A stretch of 64,000 nt of DNA from Paracoccus onubensis (GTDB lineage Bacteria; Pseudomonadota; Alphaproteobacteria; Rhodobacterales; Rhodobacteraceae), in the NCBI RefSeq assembly GCF_003591515.1, contig NZ_QZCG01000010.1:1-64000 (forward strand), written 5' to 3'. The notes under the pieces are model-generated. The model searched no databases. It was not told where the DNA came from and saw nothing but the letters and a program-made list of their open reading frames with translations. This document shows, piece after piece, positions 19,777 through 30,952 of this stretch. The position numbers were made by a program, and so were the translations under genes. The first letter of the stretch is position 1. The number at the start of each line of letters is the position of its first letter.

Positions 19777-22434
19777 ATGCCCAGTCTGAACGACATCCGA
19801 TCCACTTTCCTGAGCTATTTCGAAAGAAACGGTCATCAGGTCGTCGACAGCAGCCCGCTTGTGCCGCGGAATGATCCGACTCTGATGTTTACCAATTCGG
19901 GCATGGTTCAGTTCAAGAACCTGTTCACCGGGGTCGAGACGCGCGATTACACCCGCGCGACGACATCTCAGAAATGCGTCCGGGCGGGCGGCAAGCATAA
20001 CGATCTGGACAATGTCGGCTATACTGCCAGGCATCATACATTCTTTGAAATGCTGGGAAATTTCAGCTTTGGGGATTATTTCAAGGAAAACGCCATTCCC
20101 TATGCCTGGGAGCTTCTGACCCGGGATTTCGACATTCCGAAAGATAAATTGCTGGTCACGGTTTATCATACCGACGACGAGGCGGCGAATATCTGGAAGA
20201 AAGTCGCGGGCCTCTCGGACGACCGGATCATCCGCATCAAGACCAGCGACAATTTCTGGCAGATGGGGCCGACGGGTCCTTGCGGTCCCTGTACCGAGAT
20301 TTTCTTTGATCACGGCGATCATATCTGGGGTGGACCTCCGGGCAGCGCGGATGAGGATGGCGACCGGTTCATCGAGATCTGGAACCTTGTCTTCATGCAG
20401 AACGAGCAGTTCGAGGACGGCTCGATGCGCGAACTCGATATGCAGTCGATCGATACCGGCATGGGATTGGAAAGGATCGGCGCGCTTTTGCAGGGCAAGC
20501 ACGACAATTACGATACCGATCTGATGCGCAGCCTGATCGAGGCAAGCGCCCATGCGACCAGCAGCGATCCCGACGGGCCCGGCAAAGTCCATCACCGGGT
20601 CATCGCGGATCATCTGCGCTCGACCAGTTTCCTGATTGCGGATGGCGTGATGCCCTCGAATGAAGGCCGCGGCTATGTGCTGCGCCGGATCATGCGGCGG
20701 GCGATGCGGCATGCGCATATGCTGGGCGCGCAGGATCCGGTCATGTACCGGCTGGTTCCGGCATTGCTGCAAAAGATGGGCGGAGCATATCCTGAACTAA
20801 GGCGCGCGCAGGCATTGATCGAAGAGACTCTGCGAAGCGAAGAGACCCGCTTCCGGCAGACATTGGATCGCGGGCTGCGGCTGCTGGATGATGAAGTGAC
20901 GAAACTGCCCGAAGGCGCCAATCTTCCCGGTGAGGCGGCGTTCAAACTTTACGATACATACGGTTTCCCACTTGATCTGACGCAGGATGCGCTGCGTGAA
21001 CAGGGCCGGGCGGTCGATACCGAAGGTTTCGACAAGGCCATGGCCGAGCAGAAGGCCAAGGCCCGCGCGGCATGGGCCGGCAGCGGCGAAACCAGAGATG
21101 CGGCGATCTGGTACGATCTGGCCGAAAAACATGGCGCGACCGAGTTTCTGGGCTACGATACCGAAGAGGCAGAAGGCCAGATCATGGCGCTGGTCCGGGA
21201 CGGGGCCGAGATCGGACGGGCGGACGAAAGCCAGCAGATTCAGATCGTGGTGAATCAGTCGCCCTTCTATGCGGAATCGGGTGGGCAGGTTGGCGATACC
21301 GGGTTGATCAAGACCGAAACCGGCGCGGCTCGGATCACCGATACGAAAAAGGTCGCGGGAGTGTTTATCCATATCGCTGAAGTCACGCTGGGCAACATTG
21401 AACGGGGGCAGGGCGCCCGGCTTGCGGTGGATCATGACCGGCGTGGAGATATCCGGGCCAATCACTCGGCCACGCATCTGCTGCACGAGGCCCTGCGGCG
21501 GAGTTTGGGCGAGCATGTCGCACAAAGGGGCAGTCTGAACGCGCCGGACCGGTTGCGCTTCGATTTCAGCCATAACCATGCGGTCACGCCCGACGAAATG
21601 GCGAATGTCGAGGCCGAGGTGAACCGCTTCATTCGCCAGAACGCACCGGTCGAGACGAGGATCATGACACCCGATGACGCGCGCGCGATCGGCGCTCAAG
21701 CCCTGTTCGGCGAGAAATACGGCGATGAGGTTCGCGTGGTGTCGATGGGTCAACTGGAGGGAAGCGGCAAGGGGCATGATGGCAAGACCTATTCGCTGGA
21801 ACTTTGCGGCGGCACGCATGTCGCGCGCACCGGCGATATCGGGGCTTTTGCATTGCTTGCCGACAGCGCCTCATCTGCCGGGGTGCGCCGGATCGAGGCA
21901 CTGACCGGGCAGGCGGCACTGGCGCATCTGCGGGATTCGGACCGTCAGCTTGGCGAAATTGCGGGTATCCTCAAGGCGCAGGCCGGGGATGTCGTGAACC
22001 GGGTTCGCGCTCTTTCCGATGAACGCAAGGCGCTTGCCAATGAGGTGGCCCAGCTCAAACGGCAGCTTGCAATGGGTGGGGCCGGCGATGCTGATGCGAA
22101 GGAGATCGGCGGCATCAAATTCCTGGGGCGGAAAGTCGAAGGCGTTTCCGGCAAGGAGCTTGGCCCGCTTGTCGATGAAATGAAGGCGCAATTGGGCAGC
22201 GGTGCGGTTCTGGTTCTGGCCGAGACGGATGGCAAGGCGACCGTGGCGGCGGGGGTGACATCGGATCTGACCGGGCGCATCACCGCCGTTTCGATGGTTC
22301 AGGCCGCTACCGCTGCGCTTGGCGGAAAGGGTGGCGGCGGACGTCCTGATCGCGCACAGGGTGGCGCGCCCAGTCTGGATGCCGCGGATCGGGCCTTTTC
22401 GGACGTCGAGAAACTGATAGGAGATGCCGTATGA
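19777..22434 (+). CDS. alaS: Alanine-tRNA ligase AlaS
   Basis: Class II synthetase that charges tRNA-Ala, 885 aa. The N-terminal catalytic domain starts [15 protein letters not shown] and contains the class II motif 2 type segment [14 protein letters not shown]. The editing domain zinc site is formed by His563/His567 (HSATH) and Cys677/His681 (CGGTH). The C-terminal region ends in the Gly-rich [15 protein letters not shown] segment typical of AlaRS. It overlaps the next gene by 4 nt. Confidence 0.97.
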   Translation: MPSLNDIRSTFLSYFERNGHQVVDSSPLVPRNDPTLMFTNSGMVQFKNLFTGVETRDYTRATTSQKCVRAGGKHNDLDNVGYTARHHTFFEMLGNFSFGDYFKENAIPYAWELLTRDFDIPKDKLLVTVYHTDDEAANIWKKVAGLSDDRIIRIKTSDNFWQMGPTGPCGPCTEIFFDHGDHIWGGPPGSADEDGDRFIEIWNLVFMQNEQFEDGSMRELDMQSIDTGMGLERIGALLQGKHDNYDTDLMRSLIEASAHATSSDPDGPGKVHHRVIADHLRSTSFLIADGVMPSNEGRGYVLRRIMRRAMRHAHMLGAQDPVMYRLVPALLQKMGGAYPELRRAQALIEETLRSEETRFRQTLDRGLRLLDDEVTKLPEGANLPGEAAFKLYDTYGFPLDLTQDALREQGRAVDTEGFDKAMAEQKAKARAAWAGSGETRDAAIWYDLAEKHGATEFLGYDTEEAEGQIMALVRDGAEIGRADESQQIQIVVNQSPFYAESGGQVGDTGLIKTETGAARITDTKKVAGVFIHIAEVTLGNIERGQGARLAVDHDRRGDIRANHSATHLLHEALRRSLGEHVAQRGSLNAPDRLRFDFSHNHAVTPDEMANVEAEVNRFIRQNAPVETRIMTPDDARAIGAQALFGEKYGDEVRVVSMGQLEGSGKGHDGKTYSLELCGGTHVARTGDIGAFALLADSASSAGVRRIEALTGQAALAHLRDSDRQLGEIAGILKAQAGDVVNRVRALSDERKALANEVAQLKRQLAMGGAGDADAKEIGGIKFLGRKVEGVSGKELGPLVDEMKAQLGSGAVLVLAETDGKATVAAGVTSDLTGRITAVSMVQAATAALGGKGGGGRPDRAQGGAPSLDAADRAFSDVEKLIGDAV

Positions 22435-22724
22435 CTGCCTTGTGGATTGCTCATGTCCATGTGACCGATGCCGAGGCTTACGGTCGCTATGCCGAAGCGG
22501 CGGGTCCTGCGATTGCTGCCCATGGCGGGGTCTTTCTGGCTCGTGGCGGGCGATATCGGCAGATGGAGGGCAATGACAGGTCCCGTAATGTCGTGGCCCG
22601 CTTCCCGAGTTTCGAGGCTGCTGTCGCCTGTTACGAGAGTCCCGAATATCAGGCTGCGCTGGCCCATGCGAAAGGTGCGTCAGAACGTGATCTGGTGATC
22701 GTCGAAGAATCTGCGCCGGCGTGA
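22431..22724 (+). CDS. DUF1330 family protein
   Basis: 97 aa, ferredoxin-like dimeric alpha/beta barrel fold expected for the family. Signatures are [25 protein letters not shown], and [20 protein letters not shown]. Its start overlaps the alaS stop, so it is co-translated. No enzymatic role is established for this family. Confidence 0.85.
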   Translation: MTALWIAHVHVTDAEAYGRYAEAAGPAIAAHGGVFLARGGRYRQMEGNDRSRNVVARFPSFEAAVACYESPEYQAALAHAKGASERDLVIVEESAPA

Positions 22725-22797
22725 TCTGCCCGGCTGCTGTGACGGTAGGATGATCGGGACGGCTGAAAACGGATCAAGTTCAGGGAGGAAACGGATC

Positions 22798-23148
22798 ATG
22801 CACAGGATTTCAGTGATTTGCGCGATAACCGTAGCCGCTCTACTTGCGGGATGTGTCGAGGAACTGCCCCGCCCCGAGATTGCGGACGGGATATTCAATC
22901 TTGATCCCGCAGCCTGTGGTGACAATTCCTCGGTTACCCGGCTGACCATATCCGGCGATCAATTCCGTTTCTACGAATCCCTGTGCCGGATGCAGCCCGG
23001 AACCACCGGGGCCGAAGGGCTGCAGGCGACTCTGATCTGTTCAGGGGAAGGCGAAACCTTCGAGCGGAACGTGACATTGAAAAGCAGTGGAAACCTGCTG
23101 AGCATGAGCGAAGCGGATCAGCGGTTCGATTATCACCGCTGTTCGTAA
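22798..23148 (+). CDS. Small lipoprotein (116 aa)
   Basis: The start follows GGGAGGAAACGG. The lipobox is LLAGC with acylated Cys19. The mature part has several cysteines (AACGD, SLCRM, LICSG, HRCS) that may pair as disulfides. A lipocalin-like beta fold is possible, but the family is not recognised. It is the last rightward gene of this run and is convergent with the SH3 protein. Confidence 0.65.
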   Translation: MHRISVICAITVAALLAGCVEELPRPEIADGIFNLDPAACGDNSSVTRLTISGDQFRFYESLCRMQPGTTGAEGLQATLICSGEGETFERNVTLKSSGNLLSMSEADQRFDYHRCS

Positions 23149-23158
23149 AGAGCCGGTA

Positions 23159-23779
23159 TCATTCACGGATTTCGCCCGGATCGGCGCCCCAGATATCGGT
23201 TTTTGGCACCCATCCGCGCTCACCTCCGCCGGAAATGCTGCACCAGTCCGGATTGCATTCGCCCAGCTTGACGATCGCACCGGATTCGGCTCGTGCGACG
23301 ACGTCAGAATCCGGGTTGGGGCGGGCGCGCAATTCGGCCATGTCCTGTACGACAACTGCGGTGCGAACGCCGGACAGCAGTGCGTAATGGATCCAGCCAC
23401 CGGCACCGTCCTTATCTTCGACCCGCCGCCAATGGCCGAACTCGGCCACCACGCGCAGCGGCATGCCCGCATGGCGGAAGACCCAGTCGATGCGATGTGA
23501 CAGGCTGGGGCCGCGGCGGGCATTGCCCTCGCTGCCCTTCAGGCTGACATAACGCGGGAGTGGCAGGTTCGTGACGGAGCCACGCTCTTCTCCGGCATTG
23601 CGGTCGATCTTCGCATTTGCCGGAAGTTCGCTTTGCGCCAGGATAACATGAGGGTCGGGGGATTGACCGGAACCGCTGCCCGTTCCGGAAATCTCTGCCA
23701 AAGCCATGCCATGTGCCGACCAGACCGCCATAGCCGCAGCCACAGCGATTATATTTCCTATAACCGCGCTTTTTGTCAT
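23159..23779 (-). CDS. Exported SH3-domain protein
   Basis: 206 aa; the start at 23779 has GGAGAGCGG upstream on the minus strand. Residues 1-28 form a signal peptide. Two SH3-like units follow: one near LPRYVSLKGSEGNARRGPS through FGHWRRVEDKDGAGGWIH, and a second with LRARPNPDS and RGWVPKTDIWG. Bacterial SH3 domains of this kind bind peptidoglycan or partner proteins in the periplasm. It is divergent from the dehydrogenase gene. Confidence 0.8.
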   Translation of the reverse strand: MTKSAVIGNIIAVAAAMAVWSAHGMALAEISGTGSGSGQSPDPHVILAQSELPANAKIDRNAGEERGSVTNLPLPRYVSLKGSEGNARRGPSLSHRIDWVFRHAGMPLRVVAEFGHWRRVEDKDGAGGWIHYALLSGVRTAVVVQDMAELRARPNPDSDVVARAESGAIVKLGECNPDWCSISGGGERGWVPKTDIWGADPGEIRE

Positions 23780-23969
23780 CCGCTCTCCGTTCCTGCCTGG
23801 CCGGTACATGCGGCCGTCAAATTCATGCGCCTCCCCGGGCTCTTGCCTGATTTTGCCGGGTTCGGACGGATCGGGGTCTTGTACCTGCCCCGCAACGCGG
23901 GCAGTTTGCCAAAAGCCGCCCGGCAATGGAAGTGCGCCTGCAGCACGGTTTCGAGAAAGTGAGGCAATC

Positions 23970-24977
23970 ATGCAAGCAACCAGCCCGACATCGTCGCGCC
24001 CGAAACTTCGGGTCACTGTAACCCGCCGCCTGCCAGAGCCGATAGAGACGCGGATGAAAGAATTGTTCGATGTCAATCTGAACGAGGATGATCGCAAATT
24101 GTCCCGCGAGGAATTATCCGCGGCGATGAAGGAATGTGACGTTCTGGTGCCGACCGTGACCGACCATATCGACGCGAATATGCTGGCGCAGGCCGGAGAA
24201 CGGCTGAAGCTGATCGCCAATTACGGCGCAGGGGTGGATCATATCGATGTAATGTCTGCACGGCAGCGTGGGGTTCTGGTGTCGAATACTCCCGGCGTGA
24301 TGACCGAGGATACGGCGGATATGACCATTGCCCTGATTCTGGCCGTCACCCGGCGCATTCCAGAGGGGCTGGCCGAGATGCAGGCAGGCCGCTGGAAGGG
24401 TTGGGCACCGACCGCGCATCTGGGCGGGCGTGTCGGCGGGCGGCGGCTTGGCATTCTTGGCATGGGCCGGATCGGGCAGGCCGTGGCGCGGCGGGCGAAT
24501 GTCTTCGGGATGCAGGTGCATTATCACAATCGCCGCCGCCTGCGCTCGGAAATCGAGGACGACTTGCAGGCGACCTATTGGGAAAGTCTCGACCAGATGC
24601 TGGCGCGGATGGATATCGTCAGCGTGAATGCGCCGCATACGCCTTCGACCTTCCACCTGTTGAATGCCCGGCGGTTGAAGCTGCTGAAGCCGACCGCGGT
24701 GGTCGTGAATACCTCGCGTGGCGAAGTGATCGATGAAAACGCGCTAACGCGGATGCTGCGTGCCGGTGAGATTGCGGGTGCCGGGCTGGATGTGTTCGAG
24801 CACGGTCACGAAATCAATCCGCGCCTGCGCGATCAGCCGAATGTCGTGCTGTTGCCGCATATGGGCTCGGCCACGGTCGAGGGGCGTAACGAGATGGGCG
24901 AGAAAGTCATCATCAACGTCAAGACCTTTGCGGACGGGCATCGGCCGCCGGATTTGGTCGTGCCGGGAATGCTTTAA
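23970..24977 (+). CDS. D-isomer 2-hydroxyacid dehydrogenase
   Basis: 335 aa; start at 23970 follows GTGAGG. Likely reduces glyoxylate or hydroxypyruvate with NAD(P)H. The nucleotide site is LGILGMGRIGQAVARRA. The catalytic Arg is in NTSRGEVID, the Glu is in the following DVFEHG region, and the His is in LLPHMGSAT. It is followed after 25 bp by an MFS gene. Exact substrate is not readable from the sequence. Confidence 0.85.
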   Translation: MQATSPTSSRPKLRVTVTRRLPEPIETRMKELFDVNLNEDDRKLSREELSAAMKECDVLVPTVTDHIDANMLAQAGERLKLIANYGAGVDHIDVMSARQRGVLVSNTPGVMTEDTADMTIALILAVTRRIPEGLAEMQAGRWKGWAPTAHLGGRVGGRRLGILGMGRIGQAVARRANVFGMQVHYHNRRRLRSEIEDDLQATYWESLDQMLARMDIVSVNAPHTPSTFHLLNARRLKLLKPTAVVVNTSRGEVIDENALTRMLRAGEIAGAGLDVFEHGHEINPRLRDQPNVVLLPHMGSATVEGRNEMGEKVIINVKTFADGHRPPDLVVPGML

Positions 24978-25002
24978 CTCAGAGGACGATACGGAGGCAT
25001 GC

Positions 25003-26187
25003 ATGTCCGTCGGGATTAACCGAGCAGCCGGCTCGGTCAGAACGGCCGTATCTGCGCTTTTCTTTGCCAATGGCATGATGATCGGCAGTTGGGCACCCAA
25101 ACTGCCGGTTCTGATGGAACGACTTGAGATCAGCGAAAGCACTGCCGGGATGGTGGTCCTGTGCCTTGGTCTGGGGTCGATCTCGCTCATGCCGGTTTTC
25201 GGCGCGATGACGGCGCGGCATGGTTCGGCGCGGGCCGTGAAGCTGTCTGCTCTGCTGGGCGTGCCGACATTGCTGCTGATGACGCTGGCGCCCAACCTGA
25301 TCCTTGTCATGATCGCGGTGCTGCTTTTTGGCGGATTCATGGGCGGGATGGATGTGTCGATGAACGCCAACGCGGTTGCGGTCGAGCGGATTCGCCGCAG
25401 GGCCATCATGTCGTCCTGCCACGGATTCTGGAGCCTTGGCGGCGTCGTCGGAGCAGGGCTGGGCGGTGTCGCCCTGTCCGAACTGGGCGAGGCTAGTCAC
25501 GCGATTCTGGCCACGCTGGCATTCTGCGCGGTTTTGGCATTTGCGCTGCCACGTATGCTGGTGGATGCGCCTGATGAACGCGAGGCGAGAATGCCGCTAA
25601 GGCTTCCCCGTTCGCCACTTCCCTATATCATCGGCATTATGGCTTTGTGCTGCATGATCCCCGAAGGCGCGATTCTGGACTGGGGGGCGGTTTATCTGCA
25701 GCGCGAGATGGGCGCGTCGCTGTCGCTGTCCGGATGGGCATTCGCGGCCTGCGCCGCGACCATGGCGGTTCTGCGTTTTCTGGGTGATTTTCTGCGGCAG
25801 AAACTGGGCGCGGTCACAACCTTGCGGATCAGTGCGACGATCGCGATTGCGGGGCTGGGAATTGCGGGCATGGCGCAGCAGCCCTTGGTCGCGATCATGG
25901 GTTTCGGATTTGCGGGGCTGGGTATCGCCAATCTGGTGCCGATCATGTTCTCGGCCGCTGGGAATCTGCCATTGCTGGCGCCGGGAGTCGGACTGTCGGT
26001 GGTGACGACGATGGGTTATTCCGGAATTCTTCTGGCACCGGGCAGCATCGGCTTTCTTGCCGAAAGCATGAGTTTCTCGACCATCTATCTGGGTCTTGCC
26101 GCGCTGCTGCTTGCGCCGCTTCTGATGTCGCCGCTGGCACGGACCGCTGACTTTGCGGATGATGACAGCGCGGCCGCAACCACCTGA
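25003..26187 (+). CDS. MFS transporter
   Basis: 394 aa, 12 predicted membrane spans. The start at 25003 follows ACGGAGG. The loop between spans 2 and 3 has GAMTARHGSARAVKLS, the MFS motif A position. The GHGFWSLGG-like CHGFWSLGGVVGAG segment is characteristic of FucP/YbjJ-type MFS proteins. It may share a transcript with the dehydrogenase gene. Substrate unknown. Confidence 0.8.
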   Translation: MSVGINRAAGSVRTAVSALFFANGMMIGSWAPKLPVLMERLEISESTAGMVVLCLGLGSISLMPVFGAMTARHGSARAVKLSALLGVPTLLLMTLAPNLILVMIAVLLFGGFMGGMDVSMNANAVAVERIRRRAIMSSCHGFWSLGGVVGAGLGGVALSELGEASHAILATLAFCAVLAFALPRMLVDAPDEREARMPLRLPRSPLPYIIGIMALCCMIPEGAILDWGAVYLQREMGASLSLSGWAFAACAATMAVLRFLGDFLRQKLGAVTTLRISATIAIAGLGIAGMAQQPLVAIMGFGFAGLGIANLVPIMFSAAGNLPLLAPGVGLSVVTTMGYSGILLAPGSIGFLAESMSFSTIYLGLAALLLAPLLMSPLARTADFADDDSAAATT

Positions 26188-26234
26188 AAGATGATGCGGT
26201 TCGGTGTGGTGAATATCCGCGGGCTGGATCGGGG

Positions 26235-27047
26235 CTAACGGTAGACCTGTTTTTCGCCCGGAAAGCTGCGATCCCGGACGGCTCTTGCATAGCTGGCGAT
26301 CGCTTCGGATGCACGGGGCCCCAGATCTCCGAATTTATGTACGAAGCGGGGAACTCTGCCGGACAGGCCCAGCATATCGTCCAGCACCAGTATCTGGCCG
26401 TCGCAACGGACCGAGGCTCCGATGCCGATCGTGGGGACCGCAATCGCATCGGTGATCTGGTCCGCAAGATCCTCCACCACGCCTTCGACCACGACACTGA
26501 AGGCGCCGGCCTCTGCCACATCCTTCGCATCGGCGATATGGGCGGGCCAGTCCGCCTGATCGCGGCCCTGGGTCTTGAAACCGCCCATCGTATTCGTGGT
26601 CTGCGGGGTCAGCCCGACATGACCCATGACCGGGATCCCACGCTCGGCCAGGAAGCGGACCGTATCCGCCATGCGGCTTCCGCCTTCCAGCTTGACCGCA
26701 CCTGCGCCGGTTTCCGCCATGATCCGTGCGGCGTTGCGGAAGGCCTGCTGAGGGCTTTCCTCGTAACTGCCGAAAGGCATGTCGATCACCACCATGGCCC
26801 GCCGGGCGCCACGCATGACCGCCTGTCCATGCATGATCATCATCTCGAGCGTGACGCCCACGGTCGAGGTCAGGCCGTGAATGACCATGCCCAGACTGTC
26901 GCCGACAAGGATCACTTCGGCATGCTCATCGACCAAAGCGGCGAGCGGGGCAGTATAGGCGGTCAGGGCAACGATAGGCGTGGCGTCCCCCTTGCGCGAG
27001 GCGATGTCGGGGGCGGTGATGCGTTTGACCGGGGCGTGTACAGACAT
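26235..27047 (-). CDS. panB: Ketopantoate hydroxymethyltransferase PanB
   Basis: 270 aa; makes ketopantoate from ketoisovalerate in pantothenate synthesis. The start at 27047 follows GGAGGAG. Signatures are [22 protein letters not shown] (metal-binding Asp), [16 protein letters not shown], and GHVGLTPQ. It is the second gene of a panC-panB pair with 123 bp between them. Confidence 0.95.
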   Translation of the reverse strand: MSVHAPVKRITAPDIASRKGDATPIVALTAYTAPLAALVDEHAEVILVGDSLGMVIHGLTSTVGVTLEMMIMHGQAVMRGARRAMVVIDMPFGSYEESPQQAFRNAARIMAETGAGAVKLEGGSRMADTVRFLAERGIPVMGHVGLTPQTTNTMGGFKTQGRDQADWPAHIADAKDVAEAGAFSVVVEGVVEDLADQITDAIAVPTIGIGASVRCDGQILVLDDMLGLSGRVPRFVHKFGDLGPRASEAIASYARAVRDRSFPGEKQVYR

Positions 27048-27170
27048 GGGCGGTATTCTCCTCCAGATGCAAATTGCCGAGATCTGCGGATGCAGCCGCG
27101 ATGTCTCGGACGGATATGCGAATGTCAGGGGGCTTGCGGCAGGGGCCGTCATCCCCGGTACCCCCTCCGT

Positions 27171-28043
27171 TTATTGCGGATTTGGCAAGGGGCGGGCAAC
27201 CCGCTGATCGATCAGCAGCACGTCGCCGAAGCGGACGGCAAGAAGAATGACCACCGGGCGGGTGATGTTGTTGATGCGCGACAGATCGGCGGCATCGCGG
27301 ATGTCGATGGATTGGATATCGCCGCGCGGTTCGGTGGCCAGCGTTTTGCGGATCTCGTGCCGCAGCGCGTTAAGGGTCGCGCCCGCCTCGACTAGTTCCT
27401 GCGCGCGGTCTAGGGCGCGATTCAGCACCGGTGCCGCAGCGCGATCCTGTGCGCTCAGGCGACGGTTTCGCGACGACATGGCAAGGCCATCGGTTTCGCG
27501 CACGGTGGGGACCGGGATGATATCGACCGGCATATCCAGATCCGCGGTCATTTGCCGGACGATCGTAAGCTGCTGGTAATCCTTTTCCCCGAAGGTCGCG
27601 GCATCGCAATCGGTGATATTGAACAGCTTGGTGACGACCGTCGTCATGCCCCGGAAATGGCCCGGACGAAGCCGGCCGATCAGCATGCGTGAAAGCGCGG
27701 TCGCCTCGACGATGGTCTGACTGCCGGGACGATAGACATCCTCGGCGCTTGGCATGAACACCGCGTCACAACCCGCAGCCCGCAGCAGGCGCAGGTCGTT
27801 TTCCTCATCTCGCGGATATTTGTCCAGATCCTCATTCGGGCCGAATTGGGTCGGGTTGACGAAGATCGAGGTGATCAATTTACCGCCGCCGCGTTCGTTC
27901 AGCCAGTCCCGCGCCCGTGCGACAAGTGTCAGATGGCCGTCATGCAAGGCTCCCATCGTTGGAACCAGGGCGACGGGCTGAACCGTGCTGCGCCATTCCG
28001 ACCTGCATTCACGCATGGCCTGCTTGTTGCGGCAAATCTGCAT
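27171..28043 (-). CDS. panC: Pantothenate synthetase PanC
   Basis: 290 aa ligase of pantoate and beta-alanine. The HIGH-type nucleotide motif is PTMGALHDGHL; GEKDYQQL and the KMSKS-like MSSRNRRLS follow. It is the first gene of the leftward panC-panB pair and is divergent from the dehydrogenase at 28215. Confidence 0.95.
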   Translation of the reverse strand: MQICRNKQAMRECRSEWRSTVQPVALVPTMGALHDGHLTLVARARDWLNERGGGKLITSIFVNPTQFGPNEDLDKYPRDEENDLRLLRAAGCDAVFMPSAEDVYRPGSQTIVEATALSRMLIGRLRPGHFRGMTTVVTKLFNITDCDAATFGEKDYQQLTIVRQMTADLDMPVDIIPVPTVRETDGLAMSSRNRRLSAQDRAAAPVLNRALDRAQELVEAGATLNALRHEIRKTLATEPRGDIQSIDIRDAADLSRINNITRPVVILLAVRFGDVLLIDQRVARPLPNPQ

Positions 28044-28214
28044 TCATTCCCCTTCCCGGCTGACGCAGGGCGCAATCTATCGCGCAGAAAGCCTTCAAGA
28101 CAAGTGCTGCGTTGCAGCATGTCGTTTTTTGCTGCCAATGGTCGGGCGGATGGATCCATAAGGATTTCGCTCTGGCACTAACAGGAAAGGATTCGCGGGC
28201 AGAGGAGACGTGCC

Positions 28215-30716
28215 ATGAAATCGCATGTGAAGGTTCTTGTCGTCGGAGGCGGTGCGGTCGGTTGCGGCATTGCCCTGCATCTTGCCCGCGCCGGGTGGGA
28301 GACGTTGCTGGTCGAGCGTGACGAATTGACCGCCGGGTCGACATGGCATGCCGCAGGGCTTCTGCCGCTGTTCAACATGAGCTATGCGACCAGCCATATT
28401 CATAATTACTCGGTCGAACTGTATGCGCGGCTTGAGGATGAGACCGGCCTGAATGCCGGCTTTACCCGGTGCGGCAACCTGCGGATGGCGCAGACGCAAG
28501 AGCGGATGGATGAATATATGCTGTATTCCGCAACTGCTGAAACCGTGGGGATCGAGCATGAGTTCCTTAGCCCCGCTCAGATCAAGGAGCGCTGGCCGCT
28601 GGTGCGGACAGATGATCTGAAGGGCGCGATTTTCCATCCTACAGACGGTTATATCAACCCCGCAGATGTGACCCAGGCCATGGCGCGGGCGGCGCGGATG
28701 GCGGGTTGCCAGATCGAACGCAAGATTCAGGTGAACGGCTATCACTGGACAGGCGATGAATGGGTCGTGACCTGCGAGAAGATGATCGAGAAGGGCGGCA
28801 ATCTGGTGCCGTCGGGCGATGTGTTCGAGATCAGGGCCGAACATGTCGTGACCGCCACGGGTAACCACGCGCAGCGGACGGCACGGTTGCTGGGCATCCG
28901 CATTCCCGCGATCCCGGTCGAGCATCAATATATCATCACGGATACGGATCCGGAGCTTGCCAAATGGCGCGCAGACGGCAATCCCGAGCATCCGGTGCTG
29001 CGCGATGCCGATGCGAAATGGTATGTCCGGGAAGAGCGCGGCGGCTGGATCCTTGGCCCGTACGAGAAGAATGCGCCCGCGCGGTTCCTGTATGATGTGC
29101 CCGAGACCTTCCGGGCGGATCTGTTCCCGCTGGACCTGGACCGGATCGAGGAAGAATATATGTCCATGCTGCACCGCATCCCGTCATCGGAATCTGCGGG
29201 GCTCAAGGACGATTTCAACGGGCCGATCTGCTATACGCCTGACGGAAATCCGCTTGTCGGGCCTGCGCCGGGTCTGCGGAACATGTGGCTGGCCGAGGGC
29301 TTCAGCTTTGGCATCACGGCGGCGGGCGGCACCGGGAATTACCTTGCGCAGCTGATGACCGAGGGCGAGGCCGCGATCGATATGGCCACGCTGGACCCGC
29401 GCCGCTTCGGCCGCTGGATGACCACGGAATACTCGGCCCGCAAGAACGAAGAGGCCTATGATCATGTTTATGTCCTGCATCATCCGGATGAAGAACGTCC
29501 GGCCTGCCGTCCGTTACGGACTGTTCCGGCATATGACCGGCAGAAGGCGCGTGGGGCGCAGTTCGGCTGTGTGAACGGATGGGAACGGCCGAATTACTAC
29601 GGCCCCGCTGATGCGCCAGAAAGCTTTGATCACGATTCCCGCAGTTTCCGGCGCGGTGGCTGGTGGGAATACGCAAAGGCCGAAGCCGAAGCGGTGCGGA
29701 ATACCGCCGGGCTGATAGATGCCTCTGCATTCGCCAAGCATGTCGTGACGGGACCGGGTGCGACCGCGTTTCTTGATTGGCTGACCACCAACAAGCTGCC
29801 CAAAGTGGGGCGTATCAACCTGACCTATGCGTTGACCGATGCGGGAACCACCCGGACCGAATATACTATCGTGCGGCGGGCCGAGAATGATTATTATCTT
29901 GTCTCGGCGGGCGCGTGGACGGATTATGATCAGGATAACCTGATCAAATCCGCCGAGGATTTCATGACTGCGGGCGGCGAATTTGTCAGCATTCAGGATG
30001 TCACCACTCAATGGGGCGTATTCGCCATTGCCGGACCGTCCTCGCGTGAGGTGCTTGCACGGCTGATCCGGGATGCGCAGCCAGAAACGGCGCTGTCGAA
30101 CAAGCGCTTCCCCTGGCTTTCCATGAAACGGGTGGAGTTGGGCATGGTGCCGGTTCAGGCGATCCGGGTCGCCTATACCGGCGAGTTGGGATGGGAATTG
30201 CATCATCCGATCGAGATGCAGAACCACCTGTTCGACCGGTTGATGGAAGCGGGCGAACCGTCGGGAATGAAATTGGTTGGTGCTCGCGCACAGAACTGGT
30301 TGCGTCAGGAGAAATCCTATCGCGCCTTCGGGACTGAACTTGGCCGAGACGCCACGCCACTTGAGGGCGGGCTGGACCGGTTCGTCGATCTTTCCAAGGA
30401 TTTTCGTGGCAAGGCGGCGATGGAGGCTGCCGGTATTCGATCCAAATGCGTGACGCTGCTGATCGACGGGCCGGATGACGCCGATCCCTGGGGGCGTGAG
30501 GCACTGTTTGCCGATGGTGAAAAGATCGGACGCCTGACTTCGGGTGGCTATTCGGTTGCTTTCGGCAAGCAGATCGGCATGGGCTATGTCCGTCCCGAAC
30601 TGGCCGAACCGGGAACCCGGCTGAAACTTCGGATGTTCCGCGAGTTCTGGGATGCCGAGGTAACCGAGGACAGCCCGTTCGATCCGCAGAATGAACGGAT
30701 TCGCCTGGACGGATAA
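28215..30716 (+). CDS. FAD-dependent dimethylglycine/sarcosine dehydrogenase-like enzyme
   Basis: 833 aa two-domain enzyme. The N-terminal DAO domain begins with the FAD motif VVGGGAVGCGIALHLARAG and has STWHAAGL, the typical flavin-linking region. The C-terminal half (from about residue 430) is a GcvT-like tetrahydrofolate-binding domain ending with an aminomethyltransferase-type barrel. This layout matches dimethylglycine and sarcosine dehydrogenases that hand a one-carbon unit to folate. It stands alone here, so the substrate is a family-based inference. Confidence 0.85.
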   Translation: MKSHVKVLVVGGGAVGCGIALHLARAGWETLLVERDELTAGSTWHAAGLLPLFNMSYATSHIHNYSVELYARLEDETGLNAGFTRCGNLRMAQTQERMDEYMLYSATAETVGIEHEFLSPAQIKERWPLVRTDDLKGAIFHPTDGYINPADVTQAMARAARMAGCQIERKIQVNGYHWTGDEWVVTCEKMIEKGGNLVPSGDVFEIRAEHVVTATGNHAQRTARLLGIRIPAIPVEHQYIITDTDPELAKWRADGNPEHPVLRDADAKWYVREERGGWILGPYEKNAPARFLYDVPETFRADLFPLDLDRIEEEYMSMLHRIPSSESAGLKDDFNGPICYTPDGNPLVGPAPGLRNMWLAEGFSFGITAAGGTGNYLAQLMTEGEAAIDMATLDPRRFGRWMTTEYSARKNEEAYDHVYVLHHPDEERPACRPLRTVPAYDRQKARGAQFGCVNGWERPNYYGPADAPESFDHDSRSFRRGGWWEYAKAEAEAVRNTAGLIDASAFAKHVVTGPGATAFLDWLTTNKLPKVGRINLTYALTDAGTTRTEYTIVRRAENDYYLVSAGAWTDYDQDNLIKSAEDFMTAGGEFVSIQDVTTQWGVFAIAGPSSREVLARLIRDAQPETALSNKRFPWLSMKRVELGMVPVQAIRVAYTGELGWELHHPIEMQNHLFDRLMEAGEPSGMKLVGARAQNWLRQEKSYRAFGTELGRDATPLEGGLDRFVDLSKDFRGKAAMEAAGIRSKCVTLLIDGPDDADPWGREALFADGEKIGRLTSGGYSVAFGKQIGMGYVRPELAEPGTRLKLRMFREFWDAEVTEDSPFDPQNERIRLDG

Positions 30717-30751
30717 ATATGATCCGCGCAGTGAAGTGATGTTGATGCGAT

Positions 30752-30823
30752 GGGGCGGGTGTCACGCCCCTCGCAGCTTCCCGGCAACATTGTCATAGAC
30801 TATGGGGCGGGTTTCTGGCCCCA
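30752..30823 (+). repeat. Two tandem related hairpins ahead of corA
   Basis: Both start from a shared ATGGGGCGGGT. The first pairs GGGGCG (30752-30757) with CGCCCC (30765-30770); the second pairs TGGGGC (30803-30808) with GCCCCA (30818-30823). They lie between the dehydrogenase stop and corA. Either could end the upstream transcript, or the pair could be a leader for the transporter. Confidence 0.35.
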
Positions 30824-30952
30824 CGCGCCGTAAATTGTCATTTTCACGTCGGAATCCCGATATAACTGGGATAAGCAGCATCTCGCAGGATGGTGATGAC
30901 CGGAGAACGGCTGCCACCCCGCGTGGCGGAAACGACAGCGAAAGGTGGCGTA

